In this document: in pieces, positions 1 to 9,999 of the stretch
Position numbering within the stretch: the stretch's first letter is position 1
Layout of the letters: every line of letters starts with the position of its first letter
Source of the DNA: Smallanthus sonchifolius
Lineage: Eukaryota > Streptophyta > Magnoliopsida > Asterales > Asteraceae
Direction of reading: 5' to 3'
NCBI GenBank assembly: GCA_023525975.1
Contig: CM042020.1
Location: forward strand, 15,649,001-15,713,000
DNA length: 64,000 bases
Translations under genes and position numbers: made by a program
The notes under the pieces: model-generated
Told to the model about the DNA's origin: nothing
Database searches by the model: none
What the model saw: the letters and a program-made list of their open reading frames with translations, nothing else

Positions 1-424
1 TTGATAAAACAGCGCAGTTAATTGTGCTAATTTACAATGCAGCACAGTTAATTGTGCTGTTTTACTAGAAACCAGACATTTATGTAAACTAACACAATTT
101 CATTAAGTGTCGATTTTGTTTTTAAAAAAAAGTTAGCAATACTATACTCGAATTAATGGAAAAAAAATGCGCGATTTTATGGTGCAAATTTTTTTTTAAA
201 ATAAGGTCGTATGAAAAAGTTATGTACGTTTAAAAAAAGTGGGGGAATTTGAAAAAGTTAACAATTGTGGGTTTTTCAAGAATGCCCCTTCACCCCTTAT
301 TTTTTCTACACTTAAATCTCTACCCTTGATCATCCAATTGAATGGATGAGATTGCTTCTTAGGCTTCTTAGCCAAATTACACTTCTTAGGGGAACCCTCC
401 CCTATATATATATATATATATATA
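1..424. repeat. Right end of a (TA)n-flanked inverted-repeat element
   Basis: AT-rich DNA with no credible gene. It ends in GGAACCCTCCCCTA at a (TA)n run. Read on the minus strand, the terminus begins GGGGAGGGTTCCCC, like the next element's start. The other end of this element lies outside the window. Positions 10-59 hold two copies of a near-palindromic 18-mer (AGCACAGTTAATTGTGCT and a one-base variant). Confidence 0.45.
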
Positions 425-436
425 GGGGAGGGTTCC
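391..436. repeat. 46-bp palindrome around (TA)n at an element junction
   Basis: GGAACCCTCCCC, then about 11 TA dinucleotides, then GGGGAGGGTTCC. The two arms are the facing termini of two neighbouring elements, so the hairpin arises from adjacent insertion into one (TA)n tract. Confidence 0.7.
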
Positions 437-779
437 AGAGAAAACCATGAGTTATGCAAAAACCAAGAAAATCAACTTTTTACCATTGATTGAAATTGAT
501 CAATGGATGAGATTAATTAGTGGTAAATCTGTAAATATCTAATAGACAACAAATTTAATTAAATGATATAAGGGTATATTAGGTAGATTGTAATTTATAT
601 ATTTTGGAAACAATCAAGATCCTTTAAAAAAAACTCTCTCTCTCCCTCTCCCTCCCCCTCCCCCTCTCTCTCAACAAAAACCAGTTTCATTCAAAATCAA
701 AACTCACGATTTATACAAATTATTGAAGAACAATTGAAAGACTACATTTTTTTTTATTTTTTCAATAACTACATAAATG

Positions 780-1060
780 CTTACGTATATGTAAACACTT
801 ACACATATATGTTTACGTATATGTAAACATGTTTATATATATGTAAACGGGTGCCAACATAAATAATAAACTAGGAACAGAGTAAATGAGTTACATATAC
901 GTAGTCGGGAGAAAAAAAACTTAGGTTTACATATTTACGTATGAGTTATTAGAACACAAAAAATGGGAAGAAACTAGTTACGTTTACGCAACGCAAGTGA
1001 ATTACGTATACGTAGCTCAAACAAGTTACGTATACGTAGCTTAGACGATATATGCGTATG
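780..1060. repeat. Cluster of short palindromes (TACGTATACGTA, TTTACGTATATGTAAAC)
   Basis: At least six self-complementary 10-16-mers built from TACGTA/TATGTA recur within about 280 bp inside the 425-2153 element. They could be subterminal protein-binding repeats, but no function can be read. Confidence 0.5.
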
Positions 1061-1290
1061 TAGCTCATACAGTTCACGTCTGGATTTAATAGCACTCGTA
1101 GCTCTCAACAATACTCTAATATGGGTTCTCAAAACAATCCCCAAGGTGAGACAAAAATGGTGAAATGAATTATTGACGTCACTTGCACTAACGCATAACC
1201 ATGTGCATAACCAGTTGAAGACCAAAACTAAATTTATGGAAAATATATTCTTTTATCCAACATACCATATACTTTTTTCTTCCCTAGATT

Positions 1291-1377
1291 AGAGATATTA
1301 GTTAAAATAACCAAAAAAAAAAAGTTGTAGCCTAAGAGATATTAGTTAAAATAACCAAAAAAAAAAGTTGTAGCCTA
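1291..1377 (+). repeat. 44-bp tandem duplication
   Basis: The unit AGAGATATTAGTTAAAATAA, followed by CC, an A-run and GTTGTAGCCTA, occurs twice in direct succession (1291 and 1335) with almost no difference. Confidence 0.8.
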
Positions 1378-2175
1378 TGGGATTCTGCAACAACAAGAAG
1401 AACAACTTTTACAAGTTCTATAATTTTCCTCTGAATGTAATACAACGAAATTCATAGAGGACCCCTTGACCATTTAACCAAAATATCTTCAACATTTTAA
1501 AAATAACAACTAGCTTTTGATACGGAGCCTCTTTACTCGTCATAAAATGGCCCATTTCTAGCCCTACAAAATAGAAGCAATATCACCTTTTAGCCGGATG
1601 AACCCTAAGCGGGTGACGTGCAACGGATCGCGTCCACGTTAGTTGTAACGCAAGAACATGACCACACCTATTCCCTTAAATAAGATGGTATTCTCACTTG
1701 AGTATTCGAGGGGTTAGGGTCAAGTTAGCATATCATCTCCTCCGTCTTTGGGTCGCCGGCTCCGTCTTCCTTAAATCTCACTACAAATCGGAAATAAACA
1801 TTCACACTACCTATTTCTTAGACTATACAAACGGATGATGGAATGGAGTCATTACTTTGCTTTGGAATGGAAGAGATGTTTGGATCCAACTTGGTTGCTT
1901 GCTTGTTTGAATGTCATCGATGAAATGAAATTGATTTGGGAATTGATATGAAAAAATAGGAAGTTTTTAAATGCAGGAGAAAGAATAGGGAATTGATTTG
2001 AAAAATATTAATTATCAAATCAATATTAATATACAATTACATATTTACCATTTTATATAAAGAAATTATAATTAAAATCTAAATTTTCTTATTGGATGAG
2101 ACTGGTTTTCTTGGTTTTCGCCTAACTTTATGGTTTTCTCTTGATCTCTCCCCTATATATATATATATATATATA

Positions 2176-2966
2176 GGGGTGAGTTCACTAGAAAACTCAT
2201 TTTCATAAGAAAACAAAAAAACTCCTTATTAAAGGTGCTGCATATGTGTTGTACACCCAAAAACCTAAACCCCCCACCCCACCCCCACCCAAAAACCTAA
2301 ACCCACCCCACCCACCCCCACCCACCCCCAAAAACCTAAACCCCCCACCCCCTAAAAAAACATAACCTAAAAGCTAAACTAAACCAAAAAAACTAAACCA
2401 AAAAAACTAAACCTAAAAGCTAAATAAGAAGTAGTTTTTCGCTAAGAAATTTAAGAAAATGACAAAAACCTTAAGAAACGATATCAAACGAACTCCGACT
2501 GAGCTAAGTTCAGCGGCGTTGGAACCGTCTCGTCGAACTCTACCATCTTACCTTTTAGGGTTTAGCTTTTAAGGTTTAGATTTTACGTTTGAATTTTAGG
2601 GTTTTAGGCTTATAATTTAGCCTTAGGATTTAGCTTTTAGGGTTTAGATTTTATGGTTTAGGTTTTGTTTTAGGGGTGGGGGGTTTAGGTTTTTGGGGTT
2701 GGGTGGGGGTGGGTTTAGGTATTGGGGGGGGGTTTAGGTTTTTTGGGGGGGTGGGGTGGGGGTGGTGGTTTTAGGCTTTTCGGGGTAGGGTTGGAGGGTG
2801 GTTTAGGTTTTTGGGGGTGCGGGTGGAGGAGGGTTTAGGTTTTTGGGTCCGGGTTAGGGTTTGATGAGACGGTTCCAACGCCGCTGGAATGAGCTCAATC
2901 GGAGTTCGTTTGACCCACTTCTTAGGACTTTTTAGCGAAAAACCACTTATTATTGGAACCGTCCCC
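2176..2966. mobile_element. Fold-back element with telomere-like C-rich and G-rich arms
   Basis: Bounded on both sides by (TA)n runs and beginning GGGG / ending CCCC. The sequence at about 2427-2547 (TTTTTCGCTAA ... CAAACGAACTCCGACTGAGC ... GCGGCGTTGGAACCGTCTCG) is repeated inverted at 2861-2957. Between these arms, 2259-2360 is C-rich with CCTAAACCC units and 2660-2850 is the complementary G-rich form (GGGTTTAGGTTTTTGGGG), so the whole element can fold back. No coding sequence is visible. Confidence 0.65.
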
Positions 2967-3493
2967 TATATATATATAGAGAGAGAGAGAGAGTAAGTTT
3001 GAAATACAAAGGGCTTATTTCATACAAAGGGATAGCAGCGCGCCGCGTGTTCGTTTTAATTTTGAGTGGGAGGGATATTTTTGTCATTATACAAGTTATT
3101 AATTTTACATGCGTAATTAAGTGATTTCATTAATAAAAAAACTTGAATCGTAGGATTCACCAAACCTTTATTAAAAACGTGATTCGATTTTATTAAAAAC
3201 TTGAATTGAATTCAACTTACATATAAAAAATCACGTCATTAACAAAAAAAAAATCACGTTTCACATTTGAAAAGCGTGATTATAAGAAGGGGAATTGAAT
3301 TCAAGTTGCGCAAAAAATTAACGTTTCACGTTTGAAAACAAAAAATTCAAAAAACTCGCGTTTGAAAAAAAGCAAAAAAGCGTCATTATAAAAATCACAC
3401 AAAAAGCGAGACATAGCTCAAGCTCCAATGCTTCAACACGAGACAAAGCCTTATTAAGCATATCCTCTTTTGCAAGAGGCATCTTAATTGGTT

Positions 3494-3831
3494 TTTTTTA
3501 AGGCGAACATCGAATGTTGTGACGTCGTACCCCTTGTTATATGAGAGAGCCTCGTCCAACTCCGGTCAATATGTTGTTTTAACCGGGCCCACTTGGCGTC
3601 AGAGTTGGAGAGCTTTCAAGGAAAAACTCCACCCAATACGGCCCCTTCCGGGCTTGAGGGAGAGCCGAGGCTCGAACCCTGGATCGGCGTGGGTAAAACC
3701 CTGGTACATCAGCCTAAATGGCCTCATTTGCGATGCCGCAGAAATTAATGATGGTGGCAGGGATTGAACCCGAGTCCCTTGGGCTTCAGGCCTTACCTCA
3801 ACTATTACACCACAACCTCTTTGACGACATT
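3494..3831 (-). mobile_element. tRNA-derived SINE with 10-bp TSD
   Basis: Read on the minus strand, the head has a tRNA-like A-box region (GTGTAATAGTTGAGGTAAGG) and a clear B box (GGGTTCAATCCC, near 3757-3768). About 335 bp later it ends in an A-run (T-run 3492-3499 on the plus strand). A direct repeat TTAATTGGTT flanks it (3484-3493 and 3832-3841). Polymerase III heads with an A tail and TSD are typical of plant SINEs. The two ORFs across it are not genes. Confidence 0.8.
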
Positions 3832-3889
3832 TTAATTGGTTGAGTTTCAAGAATAATAACCTTTTCCTCCAACCCTCTCATACATTTCA

Positions 3890-4090
3890 TCATTAAAGAA
3901 TTCACGTTTTAAAAATAATCACGCAAAAAGCGTGATTATTAAAATCACGCAAAAATAAAATCACTCAAAAAGCGTGATTATTAATAAAGCCCAGTTCTAA
4001 TATGAAGACTCCACATATATATATAATCAAAAATTCCAAGTTTATTAACCACACTGATTATTAATAAAGCTCAGTTCTAATATGAAAACA
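3890..4090. repeat. Short inverted-repeat cluster (AATCACG ... CGTGATT)
   Basis: Alternating AATCACGCAAAAA and AAAAAGCGTGATTA segments recur here, also at 3160-3400 and again just after the LINE at 6508-6540. They are parts of one AT-rich repeat interrupted by the SINE and the LINE. Confidence 0.55.
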
Positions 4091-4106
4091 CGTTTTTTTT
4101 CACGGC

Positions 4107-6510
4107 ATGTTCAACTCCAAGATGGCAAGTAATAGAATCAATGGCATGTTTATTAATGGGATTTGGTCCAACAGTCATGTGGATATTAAAGGGGAAGCAA
4201 GCAGGTTCTTCAGGGAAAGATTTAAGGAAACAATGCATACCAGACCACGGTTGAAATGCTCAGGAATCCTACGATTAACAGAGGCAGAGGCTGCGTCAAC
4301 TATCAAACCATTCTCGTGTGATGAGATCAAAAGGGCGGTGTGGGATTGTGGGGGTGATAAAGCTCCGGGTCCGGATGGGTTCAACTTCATGTTTATTAAG
4401 AAGTTTTGGGAGATTCTTAAGGATGACTTTAGGGACATTCTTGGTGCCTTTTATCACGATGGGAGGATCAGTGGGGCTTGTAGCTCCTCATTTATAGCTC
4501 TAATACCAAAAACAAAAAAACACTACATCTTTCAATGACCATCGGCCCATTTCTCTAATCGGGTGCATTAGCAAAGTAATCTCTAAGATCTTGGCAAACC
4601 GTATGAAAGATGTTATTGGTTCGGTCATTTCGAAATCACAAACTGCTTTCCTCGCAAAAAGAAACATTTTAGACGGGCCTCTTGTGGTGAACGAAATTAT
4701 TTCTTGGCTCAAAAAATCAAAGTTGTCGGGTCTAGTATTCAAAATAGACTTTAACAAAGCCTTTGACTCAATATCATAGGACTTCATTGACTCCATGCTC
4801 CACCAGATGAATTTTCCATTCAAATGGAGGTTATGGGTTAAAGGGATACTTGGGTCAGCAAAAGCTTCAATCTTGGCTAATGGGTCGCCATCTAAGGAAT
4901 TCACGTGCTCCCGTGGGGTTAGGCAAGGGGATCCGCTGTCTCCATTTCTTTTCCTCATTGCCATGGAATCGCTAGATTGGATGATACAAAGGGCTGGGCT
5001 GCTTGGGATCTTTCGTGGCATTAAAACGCTAAACAATGGTCCGATTATTTCACACTTCTTGTTTGCGGATGATGTAATAATTCTAGGAGAAAGGTCCAAT
5101 TCAAATTTCCAGAATCTGGTACGAATGATGAGATGTTTTTTTCTTGCGTCTGGTCTGGAAATAAACTTAAGTAAATGCAGTCTTATGGGAGTAAATGTGG
5201 ACGACAACAATGTAGTGGAACTAGCAAACATTGCTAGGTGTAAGGCTGGTAAAATACCTTTTTCTTACCTTGGTCTGATGGTAGGAGCTAACATGAATTT
5301 GGCAAAGAATTGGCAACTTGTCATTGACTCGTTTGAAGCAAGACTATCGGTATGGAAAGCTAAACATCTATCAATTGGAGGAAGGGTGATACTGATTAGG
5401 TCAGTTCTTGATAGCTTGCCGATATACTTTTTTTCTCTCTTCAAAGCACCGGAAAAAGTCCTAAATGCATTAGAAAAAATAAGAAGGAACTTTCTTTGGG
5501 GGGGGGAGCCGGAAGCAATAAAAAGATTAATTGGGTAAACTGGAAAAGAGTGTGTTCCCCGAGATCTGAAGGAGGCTTGGGTCTTGGTTCTTTAAAAGTC
5601 TTAAATATGAGTTTATTATCAAAGTGGTGGTGGAGATTCAAGTCAGAAGCCAATCCACTTTGGAAGGCAGTTATACAAGGCATCCATACGTCCCAGCGAG
5701 ACAATTCATTTATTCCGGGAAGAAGGGACGTTTCTGGGGTGTGGGGAAACATAAAAAAAACTGAGCTTTATTTTCAACAGTGGAACCTGGATTTTAGGGA
5801 GATGATGGTAGAAAAAGAGGGCGTGTGGGAATGGAGAAACGATGTGCAAGGTGGGTTTACGGTTAAGGCAATGCGTAAAATTCTAAGCCATACTCCCTCC
5901 CCCCATGGTGTATTCACTTTCAACTGGAGCAACAATGTACCATTAAAGGTTAACATCTTCGCTTGGAGAACTGAATTGGATCGAATCCCCACCCGAATGG
6001 CTTTAATCAAAAGACGAATTCCCCTTGAATCCGATGGGTGTCCGCTTTGCTTACAAAGTGTTGAGACCTCCGAACATCTGTTCACCTCATGCTATTACGC
6101 CTCTATGTTATGGGGGTATATTAGTACCTGGTGTAAAGTTCCACCAATTTATGTATTTTCTGTTAGGGATATTTTGGAGCTCTGGAAGAATGATAGTGCG
6201 GAACCAGCAGACAGAAAGCCTTTCAAGTGGTTATTTTTTCAGCAATTTGGAGTATTTGGAAACTAAAGAATGGTGTAGTGTTTGGAGGGAAAAAACATCC
6301 TTGAAATGGCTCATTGAAGACTTAAAAAGCTCTAGTTTCTTATGGGTTAAAAGCATACCTGGAATTGACAATTTGGAGTGGGTCAAATGGTGCGAGTTCA
6401 GGTTCTGAATTTTGTATCTGTATTTTTTTCCTTCTTGTTTTGTATCTTTGCTAGCCAATGCTAGTTTTTAATTATTGAAAGCTTCTGCCCTTCAAAAAAA
6501 AAAATTCCAC
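4107..6510 (+). pseudogene. 5'-truncated L1-like LINE, reverse transcriptase ORF2 remnant
   Basis: Translations in broken frames give a non-LTR reverse transcriptase. KAPGPDGF lies near 4357-4380. HRPISLIGCISK follows after a frameshift near 4530. KIDFNKAFDS is at about 4741-4770, with an in-frame TAG just after it at 4777. RGVRQGDPLSPFLF, the catalytic FADD motif (near 5064) and a LSIGGR segment follow. Another frameshift lies near 5505, inside a run of nine G. The C-terminal zinc-binding region (zf-RVT type; CPLCLQSVETSEHLFTSC) is at about 6040-6095. The endonuclease domain is missing, so the copy is 5'-truncated. It ends with an A-rich tail at about 6497-6507. CACGTTTT occurs on both flanks (near 4087 and 6509) and may be the target duplication. 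It cannot encode an active protein. Confidence 0.9.
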
Positions 6511-6831
6511 GTTTTACGTGATTAAACGTGAATTGAATTAAATTGAAATTACATTAAATTGTTTAATTTCACTAAGAGTTTTTTTCTTGTCGTTTGAATA
6601 TCCGCAAAACTCCCTTTTTATGTTTTTACAGATATTTGATTTGGACGCTTGTGAGTACAAATTGACATTTATACCCTTTTTAACCTGGACGACGCATGTT
6701 TTTTCAAAGTAATTACGTTTATGCCACCGCATTATCCCCAATCCTAGATCATATTAATCAGATGGTTGGAGGCCCTTCGTACGCTTTGGGCCCTTTGTAC
6801 GATAATTGGCCCCTATATATATATATATATA

Positions 6832-8632
6832 GGGAGAATTTCATATATATCCCTACAAACTTGCTTAATATCATATATATCCAAACCAAACTTTAAATAT
6901 CAAATATATCCTTCCCTAATACTTAAAATATCATATTTATCCATTTTAATATATTTTATTAGAAATAATTCATAATATGACCATTTTACCCTTAAACTTC
7001 CTTAAATATCAAATATATTTATAAATCGGTTATTACTATTTCTTTTATGAACATACAAAATAATAAATTAATAATTATGAATATCAAAAACTAGTTTCTC
7101 GACTATTATTTTCGAACAGTGAAACAAACTAAAATTAATCAAAATGTTACTTTTAACATACTTAATCAATGATTGCCTCGTTGATTGTTCTCAAAATTAA
7201 TCAAAATTGTGATTTTTCTTTTACTCAATTTTGATTTATTTTACAATTGCTACTGTAGCATGTAGCCTATTGAAAAATTACTCACCTGCATATGGAATTG
7301 GACGAAACTAGATGAATTATGTGAAGCTGCTGTAGGGTGATTGAAGAATAGTTACTCTCGTAGTGTATATAGAGATGAATTCATTGATGCTATTGAGTTT
7401 ATGACCTAATAAAATTAAAAGAGGCTTAAAATAATAGTATATTTGAGAAGGGTAAACTTGTCACTAAGGTTAAGTGAAACAAACTAAAATTAATCAAAAT
7501 GTTACTTTTAACATACTTAATCAATGATTGCCTCGTTGATTGTTCTCAAAATTAATCAAAATTGTGATTTTTCTTTTACTCAATTTTGATTTATTTTACA
7601 ATTGCTACTGTAGCATGTAGCCTATTGAAAAATTACTCACCTGCATATGGAATTGGACGAAACTAGATGAATTATGTGAAGCTGCTGTAGGGTGATTAAA
7701 GAATAGTTACTCTCGTAGTGTATATAGAGATGAATTCATTGATGCTATTGAGTTTATGACCTAATAAAATTAAAAGAGGCTTAAAATAATAGTATATTTG
7801 AGAAGGGTAAACTTGTCACTAAGGTTAAGTGAAACAAACTAAAATTAATCAAAATGTTACTTTTAACATACTTAATCAATGATTGCCTCGTTGATTGTTC
7901 TCAAAATTAATCAAAATTGTGATTTTTCTTTTACTCAATTTTGATTTATTTTACAATTGCTACTGTAGCATGTAGCCTATTGAAAAATTACTCACCTGCA
8001 TATGGAATTGGACGAAACTAGATGAATTATGTGAAGCTGTTGTAGGGTGATTGAAGAATAGTTACTCTCGTAGTGTATATAGAGATGAATTCATTGATGC
8101 TATTGAGTTTATGACCTAATAAAATTAAAAGAGGCTTAAAATAATAGTATATTTGAGAAGGGTAAACTTGTCACTAAGGTTAAGTGAAACAAACTAAAAT
8201 TAATCAAAATGTTACTTTTAACATACTTAATCAATGATTGCCTCGTTGATTGTTCACAAAATTAATCAAAATTGTGATTTTTCTTTTACTCAATTTTGAT
8301 TTATTTTACAATTGTTACTGTAGCATGTAGCCTATTGAAAAATTACTCACCTGCATATGGAATTGGACGAAACTAGATGAATTATGTGAAGCTGCTGTAG
8401 GGTGATTGAAGAATAGTTACTCTCGTAGTGTATATAGAGATGAATTCATTGATGCTATTGAGTTTATGACCTAATAAAATTAAAAGAGGCTTAAAATAAT
8501 AGTATATTTGAGAAGGGTAAACTTGTCACTAAGGTTAAAATTTATCAGGAAAGGATATATTTGATATTTAAAGTTTGGTTTGGATATATATGATATTAAG
8601 CAAGTTTGTAGGGATATATATGAAATTCTCCC
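6832..8632. mobile_element. 1.8-kb TIR element with perfect 82-bp inverted termini
   Basis: Positions 6832-6913 and the reverse complement of 8551-8632 are identical as read (82 of 82 bases), beginning GGGAGAATTTCATATATATC. Both ends sit in (TA)n tracts, so the target duplication is TA-rich. Most of the interior is a four-copy 355-bp tandem array. No transposase frame exists, so it must be mobilised in trans. The perfect termini imply a recent insertion. Confidence 0.85.
7119..8538 (+). repeat. 355-bp tandem repeat, exactly four copies
   Basis: Units start at 7119, 7474, 7829 and 8184, each at GTGAAACAAACTAAAATTAA. They differ by only a few substitutions, for example GCTGTTG in copy 3, GATTAAAG in copy 2 and GTTCACAA in copy 4. 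They carry no ORF. The array lies wholly between the inverted termini of the surrounding element. Confidence 0.95.
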
Positions 8633-8718
8633 ATATATATATACTCAAAATTTATTATGTGAATTTATTATGTTAGTCTCATTAAAGCCTCCAATTTGAT
8701 CATCTTTCAAAGCTTTTA

Positions 8719-9036
8719 GGTCATCCGTAGAGGTTTTACATCAAAGTGATTCACGCACTGCCACGTCACTGCCACATAAGCACAGGCCACAGGGGCAATC
8801 ATTGGATAGAATCACTAAGGTGCGTAGTGGTTTCACACCCCCGCATTTATTTTTTAATCATAAACTAATTATTCAATTAAAAAGAAAGAAAAAGAAATAA
8901 TGAGTTGGAGTAAATTGATTGGTTGTTGGTTTACTCCTTTGCCCGTGAATGCCCCCACGTCCCCAATCACGTCCTAGGGGTGGTGTTCCACGCCCATGAA
9001 TGAGCCAGGTGGATCACGCCACCACTAGACATGCTC
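8719..9036. mobile_element. PIF/Harbinger-like MITE
   Basis: The left end GGTCATCCGTAGAGG is preceded by TTA. The right end, reversed, reads GAGCATGTCTAGTGG and is followed by TTA. The inner motif AATCACTAAGGTGCGTAGTGG recurs in the MITE at 50311-50896. A 3-bp TTA duplication fits PIF/Harbinger. The termini are diverged. Confidence 0.45.
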
Positions 9037-9999
9037 TTAGAGTGACATCTCCACCACCCACTTACATCACCACCGTTAAAATTTTATCCTCCAGACCATT
9101 TTGTCAATCACCACCACACCACTCCATCACCAGCTGCTGAGCTCCTCACCAACCACCACCTGTAGAGCTCCACTACCATTTAATCTCGTGTCTGCTTCAC
9201 GTCAAATCAGGGGGCCGACAATGTCCAGATCCGTCTCGAGTCACCAGATCTGAAAATCAAATCCCTCACCGGAAAATCGAGACCCACCCTTCACCATTAA
9301 CGATTTCTCTCATCTCTGAAGCGTGGTGGCTGGCGATGCATTACACACTCGATCCACATTACATTAAGTGTTGCTTATTCTGATGATGACTAGAATGGAT
9401 GCCCGAATAATCATCGGTTTAGCACTGGTTATTCTATTTTTCTGGGACCAGATCTCGTATATTTCATGCATACATGTACTATGATGTTCATATATGTTGA
9501 TCATCATGTGAGATACTATTGATTCTTTTCTTTCCTTGAAAATTTTCATCTATCATGAGTTAGACCTAAACTTTGGTACCAGGATTGATGTATAACTTTT
9601 TAAAACACAGGGCAATGTTTAATTGAAGCCATTAGTGGATTTTTTTGTGTTGCGTCAATGATGAATCAATGTTATAAGTAGACAACAATGACTAAAAGCC
9701 ACAGGTATTAATAGACACTAGTTTAGGCCATAGTCATGATTCCATTTACTAACCACACTTCCTACTTTTCACAACCTTGACTGGGCACACACACCATAAA
9801 CCATGGTTAATAAACAGTCTCCACCTTGGTCTATGGCCTATGCAACCACTCAGCTAGACCAACATGGGCACTTGGTCACAAACCTATGGAACCGAAACGG
9901 GTTAGGTAACCCAGTTAGTCCTAGCTGCAATTTGAACAACAGTTGAGAGTTTTTATCAGATGAAGCAAGCACTCACCAGCCACCAGCAATTGATGAACC
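9037..9999. other. No gene seen; downstream flank of PCO
   Basis: CAC-rich low-complexity DNA (about 9045-9180) is followed by unique AT-rich sequence. The part adjacent to 10000 would include the 3'UTR of the PCO gene. No reliable polyadenylation signal or other gene can be assigned. Confidence 0.4.

Larger units (their letters stand above)
425..2153. mobile_element. Non-autonomous TIR element in (TA)n
   Basis: The left end reads GGGGAGGGTTCCAGAGAAAA. The reverse complement of the right end reads GGGGAGAGATCAAGAGAAAA. Similarity continues for about 50 bases (AACCATxAxTTAxGCxAAAACCAAGAAAA). Both ends abut (TA)n runs, so the duplicated target is TA-rich and cannot be delimited exactly. There is no transposase frame. 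Inside are a polypyrimidine tract (634-673), TACGTATACGTA-type short palindromes (780-1060) and a 44-bp tandem duplication. The superfamily is unassigned; MULE-like or Micron-type (TA)n-targeting elements are candidates. Confidence 0.65.
2990..6813. mobile_element. Probable TIR element hosting a SINE and a LINE
   Basis: The left end after the (TA)n/(GA)n run has ACAAAGGGCTT ... CATACAAAGGG. The reverse complement of the right end has GTACAAAGGGCCC ... GTACGAAGGGC and also abuts (TA)n. The pairing is imperfect, so the assignment is tentative. The original short element would have been enlarged by the SINE at 3494-3831 and the LINE at about 4095-6505. Confidence 0.4.

Noticed and set aside
2259..2850. 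Possible true telomere or interstitial telomeric array
   Set aside because: Units are irregular and occur as inverted C-rich and G-rich halves within a transposon-like fold-back structure.
4175..5231. Long minus-strand ORFs across the LINE (87 and 243 codons)
   Set aside because: Antisense to reverse transcriptase coding sequence; no domain of their own.
7119..8538. Regular repeat considered as a CRISPR-like array
   Set aside because: Units are contiguous 355-bp copies without unique spacers, in plant DNA, inside a transposon.
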